Assembly: GCA_002633005.1 (NCBI GenBank)
Contig: NMRA01000009.1
Coordinates: forward strand, 1,633,858-1,697,857
Source of the DNA: Phoronis australis
Lineage: Eukaryota > Phoronida > Phoronidae
Length of the DNA stretch: 64,000 bases
Direction of reading: 5' to 3'
A model generated the notes under the pieces. That model was not told where the DNA came from, made no database searches, and saw only the letters and a list, made by a program, of their open reading frames with translations. Below, one piece after another: positions 47,723 to 58,035 of the stretch. Numbering within the stretch: the first letter of the stretch is position 1; every line of letters starts with the position of its first letter. The position numbers and the translations under genes are program-made.

Positions 47723-50700
47723 TTGCCTCGTCAAAGGATCTGTTACATGGACCTCATTTCAAAATCACCAACCAACAACGATGTTGTTAAAGAAACTATG
47801 ATCCGCACAATGTATGTAGCCAGAGAGACTGGGCAAGACTACGCAGTTGTCACATATGACTTGGCAGTTGCTTTGAAAGCCTACGCAATACAAGAACTTG
47901 AAAGACCATTGTTTGATAAGCTTCTGATAATACGGAGCTGGCTTTTTATGGAGCTGTGGGAACCATGATAAATGGAAGTGGCACAGAGTTCCTACTTTCA
48001 GAGACTGGTGTCTTGGCAGAAGGGTCTATGATGGGCTTCATTAAAGGAAAATTCTACAACAGGTGCACTCGGGTTCACGAGCTTCTTGCTAACGTTTTGG
48101 AGGGCAAGATGTACCAAAAATTTCTGCATGACTTGGCTCCGGAGGAATATGAATCGTTCCTTACGGTTATGACCGCAGTCCCTTCAGATCCAGAATAAAC
48201 AGAGGCAAACCTTGATGATCCTGTAATTACTCAGCACCTCCATAAGTATGAACAAGATTTCTTTCACACAGTGATTAATGACAAATATGGCAAAACTGCT
48301 CAGTTTTGGGCAACCTACATCTTTCCCATAAACCGTGCGCACAGAGAACTCCAGAGATGCGTCAAGACAAATGACGTCAGTGGTTATATCAACATTTTCC
48401 CGACAATGCTAGAGGTATTCTTTGCCCTGAACCGCCCAAACTACGCCAGATGGGGAACGTTGTTTTAATTGAAATTTGCAGACCCACAATTGCGCGAAGT
48501 GCTGGAAAACGGAGCGTTTTCAGTGCGACGTACTAGGAACAACTTCAGTAGATCGGCTGTTGACCTGTCTTTGGAACAGTCCGTCAACAGGGATGCAGCA
48601 TCGAGCATGACAGGGATAATGGCTTTCCGCAACTCAGAGAATGCAATGCGTCGATGGTTCCTCTCTATGACACAAAGGGCAATGGCTGTAACTGAACTTA
48701 GAACAATTGCAGGACATGAAATCGGGGAGAATGCAAAGAGTCAGTGCAGTCCTTCAAGAATCAAAAAAGATAAGGAACAGATGGCATCACTCAGTGTCAA
48801 AATCGACAATTTCTGCAATCCGTTTCAGAACAATGCTCCACCGGGTCTGGTTAATATCGCAACTGGCCAAGCAGCATCCCAAGCAACGGAAGACTACCTG
48901 ATCAATGCGCTGAGCCGAGACCATGATGCGAGGGGAAAATTCCATCAGGAATGGGAAAATGACAGCAGTAGGTTTCTGCGACCAGTTAAACGTACAGCTG
49001 TCCAAAATTTCCCTGCTGAAAGCGTGAAGAATAAAGCCAAGTCATCGGCCTCCCAGAGAAACAAGACAGCCGCAGAGATTCTAAGAGATTTGTTCATACG
49101 CATAGTCGTAGTTGTTGCAGAGAGGGCAGACTTCGATCTTCGACAACTTCTGATCTCACATCCTGTCACACCTTATCCATTAGCACTTGCTCACTGCGAT
49201 GGAGCGCTCGTCAAAACGGAAAAGTCTGCTTTGCTGAAAAAAATTGAATTGTTCCAGACAGAACCTATAACAGATGGAGATTTTCTACACGACTACGTGA
49301 AGGTATTTGATGGCGGACTTCTTCTACATTCAGTCATCTCACAGACGAGAATAGGTGCAACTTACGAATCAGTTGCACGATCGATGTTATCGGTGGTCTG
49401 TTCGGGGAGGGCAGAGGAAGCACACTTGTGTCTAGACAAGTACGTAGAAAACTCAATTAAGGACAGTGAACGGAAACATCGCGGGGACTTTAATTCCATG
49501 TATGCCATAACAGGCATGCTATGCAACGGAGCTCACAAACACTTCTGAACAACAGCGCGTTCAAGAATGAACTGGCGAAGTTCCTTTTGACGGAATGGAG
49601 AAAAGACAATTATTGGCATATGTTTCATGGGAAAACCTTATTTGTTTCCCACGGTGGTGACTGCTACCAGTTCTTTACCGACAATAACCAGCAAATCATG
49701 GTGACAAAGCCTGCCCATCTCCAAGGTGACCACGAGGAAGCGGATACGCTGATTGCGTTCTACGTCGCAAACATTCCAATCGGTCATGTTAGGGTAAGGG
49801 CTTCAGATACAGATGTTTTAGTAATCTTGCTTGGTACGCTCGGACAACAGCGGCGAGAAATAAGGTCCACGACCAATGTTGTCATGGACTGTGGGATGGG
49901 AAATAACATAAGATTTATCAACATTTCCGACATAGCAAACGTTCTTGAAGTGCGCAAGTATGGACTTGGCAGAGCAATGCCTGGATATACCATGCCTTCA
50001 CTGGATGTGACTACACATCTGCCTTTTATAGGTATGTTATCGAAATCTTGATTATTGCAGTAGTGACAAGAATTGAATGAATTCGATTACAGTGAGGAGA
50101 ATTGATTGAATTCGATTAGCTGTGATTACGTCTGCCATGTAAATGAAGTCTAAGTAACGTATTATGGTTGCCTCCTTTAAATAAAAAAGTTTTCTATTAT
50201 GAATTAGTTTTACACGTCATTCCTTATTTTTCAGAAAAGGCAAAATCAAGCCCTTGGACATTGCTGAAAGTGATGAAAGGTTCATCAATATGTTCGCTAG
50301 TTTTGGAAATGTGCATGGCAGCATCGATGTCGGTTTAGTCGCTGAATTCGTATGTCACATGTACGCAAAAAGTAAGCTCAAAGATGTTAACGAGGCCCGG
50401 TTCGTCAAACTTATGGACATGACTGGCAAAGTTGCTGAGGTATGTAGTGATAACCTGTAAATAATATAAATATTCGATTTGATAATGTTTAACTACCATC
50501 AAAGTCAGCTATGCTTATATTTTTTAATTTCCTTTCAGGAGAATCCTCTTGCAAATGTAAAACGAATTGACTGTGCGTTGCTCCCGCCTTGTCTCCGTAG
50601 CCTGCAGATGAAGATTTGCCGAACTCAGTACGTCACAGCGCAATGGACCCGTGCCGCGACAGCATATCCTGGGGATGGACTGACACCAACTGATTATGGT

Positions 50701-50907
50701 TGGCATGCAACTGAAACTCACACACTTCTGCCAGTTTGGTTTGAGGGGTCCATTCTCCCTGACATTTTGTTCAGTTCGAATGCAGAAGTCAACAACAGTA
50801 ACCTTGGGAATGAAGCAACCAGCAATAGAGATAGTTCTTTTGAAGAACTGACAGATTCCGAAGATGATCCATGGAGTGAAGACTCCGACTCTGATGAAGA
50901 GGATTAA
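47723..50907 (+). pseudogene. Broken copy of an uncharacterised multicopy metazoan gene family with FEN1-like motifs
   Basis: Open segments on the plus strand follow each other across three exons (about 47,723-50,031, 50,235-50,439, 50,539-50,907); both introns have GT-AG. Lesions: a frameshift near 47,940, in-frame stops at 48,196 and 48,466, a frameshift near 49,515 and another near 49,997. The sequence resembles a family found in many copies in invertebrate genomes (FALNRPNYARW, DLSLEQSVNRDAASS). The second half holds acidic motifs in XPG/FEN1 order: VFDGGLLLHS, CLDKYVENSIKDSERKHR, DHEEADT, SDTDVLVIL, and GCDY (frameshifted). The C-terminus is highly acidic (EDDPWSEDSDSDEED). Kept introns argue against retrocopying. 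Confidence 0.7.
49290..50040 (+). pseudogene. XPG/FEN1-type nuclease motif region within the pseudogene
   Basis: In FEN1 the metal ligands sit in an N-terminal Asp motif, a second Asp before a basic helix, an E-x-E/EA motif, a DxD motif and a GCDY motif. Here these correspond to VFDGG (about 49,293), CLDKY (about 49,432), DHEEADT (about 49,730), SDTDVL (about 49,804) and GCDY (about 50,003, shifted frame). This is my own motif-level comparison, not an alignment. Confidence 0.55.
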
Positions 50908-51544
50908 TTACGGCACTTTGGATTTGACTAAAACATGCACAGTGAATAAGTTGGCTCATTGGAATGAGATGAATATTGGTTATAGCAATAAGTCTCCTTT
51001 TATATTTTTGTGTTTGTTACTCATGTATGGTGTTCTCCAAAAAGGATGAACAGACCTTTATGGCACCTGACATTTGGTTCATATAGTCGTCTTAAAGCTG
51101 TAACGCAGATAAAACACTCTGTTCATGTTGCGAACTTGTTATTCACAATGCTCGAGAATAACGAAGTCCTGATAGTTTTTCAGTTAAGTTAGTTTGATAA
51201 GCATTTTATTTGCCCGACACAGATATTCGGGCAATAGAACTGTTCGCTTTATGTCTTCATGGTACAATTAAAACACGTTCAAATTGATTATCCATGGACA
51301 TGATGGTATACGGTGCTCAATCATCGTGGCGACGGCCCCAAGGATTCATATTGGGTGAGGGGGTATGCAATCATTTTGTGTCATATTTTTTTGGAAATCG
51401 TGACTGGTTTGCGGTTAAGCTAAATAAAGCTTCTTGTTTATGTTTCACTAATTTATTTTTTATTATTACTAGAGTATGTGCATTTGAATAGGGAGAGTGG
51501 GGCATCTAATAAAGGTCAACCGGGCATGGACCAAATCTCCACTT
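50908..51544. other. Gap between pseudogene and inverted-array element, nothing recognised
   Basis: No supported gene. AT-rich. Confidence 0.35.
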
Positions 51545-52272
51545 GCTACTGCCCCACAGCGTTGTTGCATGTGGAGTGTTGCTGGGCATTATGCAAAGGG
51601 TTTCAAACGGTTACTTGGTGGGTTGATCTACCTCAACTCGGGTATTTGGGCGTGTCTGGCGGGGCTAACCCACCACTAGATTTGTCTGGCAGTGCTTATT
51701 CGTGATACCCGGGGCTACGGTAAATATTTTGCAACTGGTTTCGTGCGGTTACCTCTTGGATTGATCTAGCTCAATTTTAGCCCTTTTTGATAATCGTCTG
51801 GCAAGGGCACCCCACCGCAGAAATTGTCTGGCATCTAACTTTTATGCCATGTTCAGTGATGCTGAACATCGTGCAATTGGTTTCAAGCGGTTACCTGATG
51901 GATTGATCTAGCTCAATTCTGGTATTTGGGCGTGTCTGGCGGGGGTAACCCACCACTAGATTTGTCTGGCAGTGTTCATTCGTGATACCTGGGCTTATGG
52001 TGAAAATTTTGCGACTGGTTTCAAGCGGTTACCTCTTGGATTGATCTAGCTCAATTTTTGTACCCTGTATATGTTCGTCTGGCGGGTAGTCCCCACCACT
52101 GAAATTGTCTGGCAGTGGCCAATTTTGATACAGTGGATTACGTAGTAGGTATCCAAGGCAGTTTGAAGTGGTTACCAGAAAAGTTGATCTAGCTCAATTT
52201 TCGAGTGTCATTCTCTTGGCTCACCTGACCACACCCACCAGAGCGAACCTGCCAGACGGTCATTTCCAAGCA

Positions 52273-53631
52273 TCAGGATACCCATAGAGCACTGTGGCAC
52301 CAAAGAAAATTGGTTACCTTTTCATGCCCAAAAAAGCTCTGGGATCCCGGTCGAAGATGCAGCTGAAATTTCAACAATCTCTGACGGAGCACGGTAACAC
52401 TCGCTGCGTTTGACACGGTAAGAAGCATTACGTAACTGATCTCCAAAAATTTCCGAACACTCAACCACACGCCATCGGAAGCAACCACGAGGTATCGTGG
52501 ACGGGCTCTGGTCTTGTCACTATCAGAGTAGAGGTAAACGAGATCGCCATTGGATGCGTCGCATTCTACTGCCTGGTTGGCCAAAGGAGCCTTGGTTCGT
52601 GCACTGTGTCTATGGTTGATGGAGCGTCGTTGTCGTTGAGAAGAGATCAACAAGTTGTCATGAACTGGTATTTTGCAATTGGTGAACTGGTGGCGCTGAA
52701 ACCACATCTCTCTGGCAGACAATCCGGTGGAGCGAAGGCGGCTGTTCAATCGAGCAACAGCAACAGCCAGCTGTGAGGAACTGACATTGCCGGCTCCATG
52801 CTGATCACGCCGTAACTCGTGTGACAACTCCTGTATGGCCTTCTCTGAGACAGGGTTATGGTTGGGATTCTTGATGCGTCCGATCTCAATTGAAATGCGA
52901 TGAAGTTCCAGGCGTTTGTCCGTTTGAAGAGCCTGGAAACCTAAAGCCGGTTCTGTACGGATAACTGCACGAAGGCGGTCTAACGAGAGCAGTTCGAGAC
53001 ACATTTGGAGAAGACCATTTCGAAGATCCTCGTGGCGTTCAGTAGCAATGATACAAGCCGCTGTGTAAGAAGAGCCGCACTCTCGGAGTACCAAAATCAG
53101 CTGTCGCTCGCGCTTCATGACGTCAGCTGCAAACGGCGTCCCAACGGTGGCAGGTGTATCGGAGGTACTCTGCAGGGTCGTGGTTTTGGGGAAAGAGTGC
53201 ATTGAACAACATTGATGGCACATGCGTGTGCAACGATCAACGGCAGACTCTAAATCAAGTGCAAAGAAGTATCGTTGGGTGACAAGTTTCAGTTGATGGG
53301 AGGTGGGGTGATCCAGCCGTAAATGAAGTGCCGTGAGTAAGCCGTCCCAGAAGGGACGTGGAACGATGATGCGTTCTTCACGAGCGACGAGAGGCTTGTC
53401 TCGCCGAGCCACAAGTAAACCATCTGATGCAATAGTGGCGACGTTGAGATAGCGTTTGACATCTCGAGCATTGGTGTCTCTCTTGGAGGGCCGCGTCCCT
53501 TGGTTGAGATGAGAGTTTACTCGCCGTAACTTGGGAGACTCGGACTGAATGGATAACCAAGATGACCTCGTGGTGAACGGAAGTTTGTGTTCTCCATGAA
53601 GGACCTCGGCGGCAGTCGCACGGAGCACCAC
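52273..53631 (-). pseudogene. Retroelement integrase-like segment
   Basis: A 452-residue frame has a zinc-finger region (LHLRLDHPTSHQ ... CHQC) followed by a DDE-type core region. The position of the second acidic catalytic residue reads Glu in RTEPALGF, where Asp is expected; the third is in NPVSEKAIQEL. The tail resembles a chromodomain-less integrase C-terminus. It follows the RNase H segment in pol order, but in a different frame. Confidence 0.7.
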
Positions 53632-53648
53632 ACAATCTTACAGAGTGT

Positions 53649-54110
53649 TCACGAAAAGGCACACTTGGCAAGAACCGTCGGTGCACTCTGGGCTGTGGCG
53701 ACTCGCAAAGTCGGAGACGATGTTAGTGGTACCAGATACGTGACGATAGCGGGAAACGGTGGAGAGAAACGTCGACACGCGAGGACTGAGAATTCGTGTC
53801 TGCAGAGTTTCTCGAAAGGTTGTACACAAGGCTTGCTGTCAGTAAGTATGATAGCAGGATGCGCTGACTGAATCAGATAAGGGCTAAAATGTTTCACGGA
53901 AGCAGCAATGGCGAGAGCTTCAATTTCGCATGGGTGCCAAGTAACCTGACGTGATTTCAGTTTCGCACTGAAGAAGCCGCAGACACGTGGCGTGTCCTCA
54001 CGAGAGAGATATAGTGTACCAGCGATGCCCGGGTGTTTGGCGGAGGCATCCGTGACTATCCACAGCTGATCGTCCGGTCTGGGTAAAGTGATAGTTTTAT
54101 GCGTGGACAA
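53649..54110 (-). pseudogene. Retroelement RNase H-like segment
   Basis: A 153-residue frame contains LWIVTDAS, TWHPCEIEALAIAASVKHF and ILTDSKP, matching the D-E-D motif order of LTR-retroelement RNase H. The last ~40 residues leave the expected frame near 53,800, so it is broken. Confidence 0.7.
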
Positions 54111-54279
54111 TGCCTTTTGGGCTGAGGTGAAGGCAACATGTAACTAATCGGTGTGAGCTTGCTTGTAAAGTAACCATCTCCCAAATCCAGCCGAGGACTT
54201 CTGTGCGTCGTGGGGCTATGACTGTCTTTGTAGAATACAGACGGAGATCCGCCGTGGACAATGCATATAGCACCCTTTT

Positions 54280-55244
54280 CTAGTTGGTAATCAAGTCTGT
54301 GATAGTCTGACCACCACAGTATAGGTCGTCAGCAAGCTTGGTGACGGCTCCTTCTTCCAAAAGCTCTCCCAATACACGACACGTCAACTCTTCCAAAGCG
54401 GTTTCCGAACCGGGCATACCCATGGCGCAACGTGCATAGACACGAATACCTCGGAAAGGTGTGGATACGCCACAATTTTTCACGGACTCTCGTGACGCAG
54501 GAATTTGATAGAAGGCACTCGTAAGATCAGTCTTGATGATGAACTTCCATTGAGCAATCTTCCGAAGCACGGAATCTACGTCAGGCATGAGATATGGTTG
54601 GGGCTTGGCGTACCGCCAACGTCGGAAAATGCTGTAACTAAACGAAAACCGTGGGGCTTCTTGACTAGAAACGAGTGATTAAGATATTCTACTGTAATAC
54701 CAACGTCCTCTGGGCTGGCGAATACTCCCAGGAGCTCCAGATCGTTCAATTTTTGTTGCAACTCCAGGAGCTTGTCCTTGGAGTATTGGGGGAGGCGTCC
54801 TTTCCTCTGTGGAGGTTGCGTAGGACCCAAGTTGACAAAGGCCTCAAACGGGCCTGCGGCGGCGTTGTACCCGGGGTATTGCGGATCAAATACATGAGCA
54901 AATTCGCGATGCAGGGCTTGGGACCTGTCCCGATCTGCAGCGTGCAGAATATTGTCGGGATCAACGACAACAAAGCGATGATGATCCAAGGTAGCTTTGG
55001 GGGACGAGGTACATTGGTTAGCTGTCGGGGATCCAGATGGAACCTCCGAAGGAGTGAACACGGCGTGTACCTGGCCAAACTGCCCATCTCGTCGCAAAAA
55101 TCGTGGTTTATCGGTGTTGTTGAACAGGCGAATCTTGCCATTAGTCGGAACAAGAATGGCGGGTTGTGGCCAAAGCTGGGAAACACCCGTGGAGCGGAGG
55201 CTAATGTTGTCGCAGCGAGCTAGATCAACCCTAGAGGTAACCAC
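54280..55244 (-). pseudogene. LTR-type reverse transcriptase segment
   Basis: Two frames (55,244-54,576 and 54,588-54,280) overlap with a frame change. The first has the lead-in and [20 protein letters not shown]. The second has [14 protein letters not shown] (motif A), [11 protein letters not shown] (motif B) and [10 protein letters not shown] (the DD box). No protease or gag is present upstream; the frame starts at the edge of the inverted array. Overall order RT-RNase H-integrase fits Ty3/Gypsy-type elements. Dead copy. Confidence 0.75.
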
Positions 55245-55610
55245 CTAAAACCAGTTCCAAAATATTCACTGTAAGCCCAGGTATCAAGAATAAACACTGC
55301 CAGACAAATCTAGTGGTGGGTTAGCCCCGCCAGACACGCCCAAATACATGAATTGAGCTAGATCAACCCAAGAAGTAACCACAAAAAACCAGTTGCAAAA
55401 TATTCGCCGTAAGCCCAGGTATTAAGAATAAATACTGCCAGCCAAATCTAGAGGTGGGTTATCCCCGCCAGACACGCCCAAGTAGGCCTACCTGAGTTGA
55501 GCTAGATCAACCCGCCAGGTAACCGCATGAAACCATTTGCACAATGTCAAGCAACATTCTGCATGCAACAAAAAGTACTTTACAGACATTTTTAGCGGTG
55601 GGGCAGTAGC

Positions 55611-55833
55611 GTGCAGAGGTTTGGTCGATGCAGGGGCGACATTTTTAAACGCCCCTATCTCTCTACTCAAATGCATATATCCTGGTGGTTCGAATTTCAA
55701 GAACGGTGGATCAAGTTGGTATTTTGCAAACGTCGACACTGTAGAGTTTTCGGCGATGCCGTGCCCAAGATGTTGTCTCTGCTTGAGAATGAGTCGTGAT
55801 CACACAAGCAAAGTAGTGAACTGTCGAAGTTCT
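55611..55833. other. Short spacer, nothing recognised
   Basis: Between the inverted array and foldback element B copy 2; no feature supported. Confidence 0.3.
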
Positions 55834-56226
55834 GGGCCCAGTCTCGAGTCTTTTTACTCGAAATGGAATTCGAAATAATGTTTGGCATTTTTTAATCTAC
55901 TTTTGTGTTCATTACTCGATCAATGCTCGAATACATAATGATTTACGTGGATGATTGGTTAGTCCTAGTTTGCAGTTGACAAATCCAACATTAAAGCTAA
56001 AAGTTTGAGTTTAAACTCAAAATTTCGAGTTTTTACTCGAGTTTTTAGCACGCATATAAGGGTTTTTAAGTGAAACTTGGACTAGAAACTCATATGCATG
56101 AACTATAATTATTCGAGCTCAATCTGATAACCACTTATCTCGACTAAACTTCGCACAAAAGGAGCAGAGAAATTGCCAAAAATAATTTCCAGTTCGTTTC
56201 GAGTACAAAGATTAGAGACCGGGCCC
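55834..56226. mobile_element. Foldback element B, copy 2 (inverted relative to copy 1)
   Basis: The right end, read in reverse, gives GGGCCCGGTCTCTAATCTTT followed by the TACTCGAAACGAACT block, closely matching the left end of copy 1. The left end (GGGCCCAGTCTCGAGTC) is more diverged. AT-rich centre with TTCGAGTTTTTACTCGAG. Confidence 0.75.
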
Positions 56227-57119
56227 GGTTTTGGAATAGTGGAAATTCAAAGTAGTGATCTTTAGAAGATAACGAACCTTCGGAGTAATGGGCATTCTGA
56301 GTAGGCCTACTGGACCTTCGGAGTATTGAACCTTCGTCATAGTGACATGGAACCCTGGAAATCTTTTCCATCTAGTTTGTGCTCGTATGAAGTCTGCAGG
56401 GTTGTGCACCATTGACATTGATTGACTAAAGAAGATTTTCATTGACCAAAGTTCAGGTCTATGCCTACCTTTCCATCATAAAGTGAAAATGATCAACGGT
56501 GTATTCTCAGTGCAAGAAAACACAGTATTTGAATGTCTGGCATTCAGCACGACGCATGACTGCCTATAATGAACTTACTGTCAGCATGTACTGAATTTAA
56601 AAGAACAGAAACGTTCAAACGTGTACACGCATGCCATCACAATCAAAGTGGACGTGGTAGTGAACAACATATTTGCATATCACTTTCAATTCAAAATTTG
56701 AAAATGCCTACACTTCTACCGTACTATGGTTGCAATTAAACCAAAAATAGCAGTATAACAAATCTCAAATTTTCTGCTGTTTTGTTTCTTGGCCGAGTCA
56801 GTTAAAGCATTCACATCGCACTACCTTTTGGGAGCTCTCTCGTTGCTATTTGAACATGAACGGCTTACTTAAGTCTTAGGGCTAGACTTTTATGCTTAGG
56901 TATAGACCTAACTTCACTGATGACATGGAGAGGTTAGGGTCTCATGGAGACAGCTAGAAGGTATCGCCCAGCAGGGACAGAACAAAATGGAAATCTCTGA
57001 TTCGTGGCCTATAGGGCCAAAAGTACCCTAGGGGTGACTGATGGGGCATTGATTGATTAAAAAGGTGAAGCATAAACTAGATTCTTTATTTAATTCAACT
57101 GCAATTCAGCCACTATTTC
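56227..57119. other. Intergenic, nothing recognised
   Basis: A short stretch near 56,240-56,330 has three imperfect CTTCGGAGTA(T/A)T blocks about 25-30 bp apart. No gene is seen. Confidence 0.35.
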
Positions 57120-57375
57120 CAAAAATATTATACATAGTGGTTGGATACCCCCTTCCCTCACCTCATGGGATGCCCAGGGCGATAATTCTCCAAAATCCAC
57201 TCCGCCGGGCTATAACCGACGACTTCGCCATGTAATAATCTACATTTATCATTATTTCATTGTTCATTATTTTATTATTTATGCTTTTTAGTCGATGATA
57301 TTAGCCTTCGGCTAGTGTTTGTCTGTTGTGTCAAACTGACTATAGGCCTAAATAAAAAGATTGATTGATTGATTG
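57120..57375 (+). repeat. LINE 3' tail with (GATT)n end
   Basis: The sequence ends in CTATAGGCCTAAATAAAAAGATTGATTGATTGATTG, shown here in part as AAGATTGATTGATTG. It is preceded by a T/A-rich 3' UTR and a decayed coding end ending near CGCCATGTAATAATC. A short tandem tail of this kind is typical of LINE 3' ends. Confidence 0.55.
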
Positions 57376-57867
57376 CCGGATTGGGCCGCCGGTTACGCAC
57401 TCAGTAGGTCATTTAGTTTTCGTCTCCGCCGCTAGTTTTTCAATTTTTCCTGACCTTTCTTGTCTGTTCGTCGCTTCATGCGGGATTGGGATTTCCCCGG
57501 AAATTCCAAATCATTTCCATAATGATATCAGCGTAAACAGTCGAGGAAACTTCACAAGAACAGATAAGAGAATTTGAAAATAACGTGAGTATCAATAGGC
57601 CTCGTAAGGATCCAAATGTTTTGCAAAACGTCTGAACAGAGACCACTGCATTGTCATTTAGGTCTAGGCCTATGGCGCCTGTTCAGTGCTCGCCGCAATC
57701 CTTTAGTTTACGTCGAGTTCAGTTAGTCAGGGCTGGTTAGGCAATTACATCGCCGTGTACGCTACATGGGTGTAGTACACTCCCATAAAAAGTTACTCAA
57801 CTCAAAATATAGTGAATAACATCGAATGAAACATGTATACACATCGAGTTACAATGTTGTAGACGGC

Positions 57868-57995
57868 AGCTTCCGGTTGATCATGACAGGAGCCTCTGGC
57901 CTGACTCTGTCGCCGTTCAGCTGAATGGTTAGCATGCTTGCCAGTTTAATCGCGGTTGTTGGTTCAATTCTTGAGTCAGGTAATCTTGACAATTG
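57868..57995 (+). repeat. tRNA-derived SINE
   Basis: It has the head CTTCCGGTTGATCATGACAG, box A region GCTGAATGGTTAGCATGC and box B-like GGTTCAATTC. Same family as the copies at 13.2 and 15.1 kb. Confidence 0.65.
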
Positions 57996-58035
57996 CAACA
58001 GTTGGTGTCATTGACAAATGGTAGATAACACCGAA

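Larger units (their letters stand above)
51545..55610. mobile_element. Composite inverted-repeat element enclosing a retroelement pol fragment
   Basis: Both ends carry GCTACTGCCCCAC in inverted orientation. Each end then has a tandem array with a period near 140 bp (left about 51,600-52,200, five blocks; right 55,218-55,610, three blocks). Blocks include CGGTTACCT, TTGATCTAGCTCAA and GGGCGTGTCTGGCGGGG. The arrays read inward and stop at the same point of the unit (TTGATCTAGCT) on each side of a 3.0-kb pol-like segment. Confidence 0.65.
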
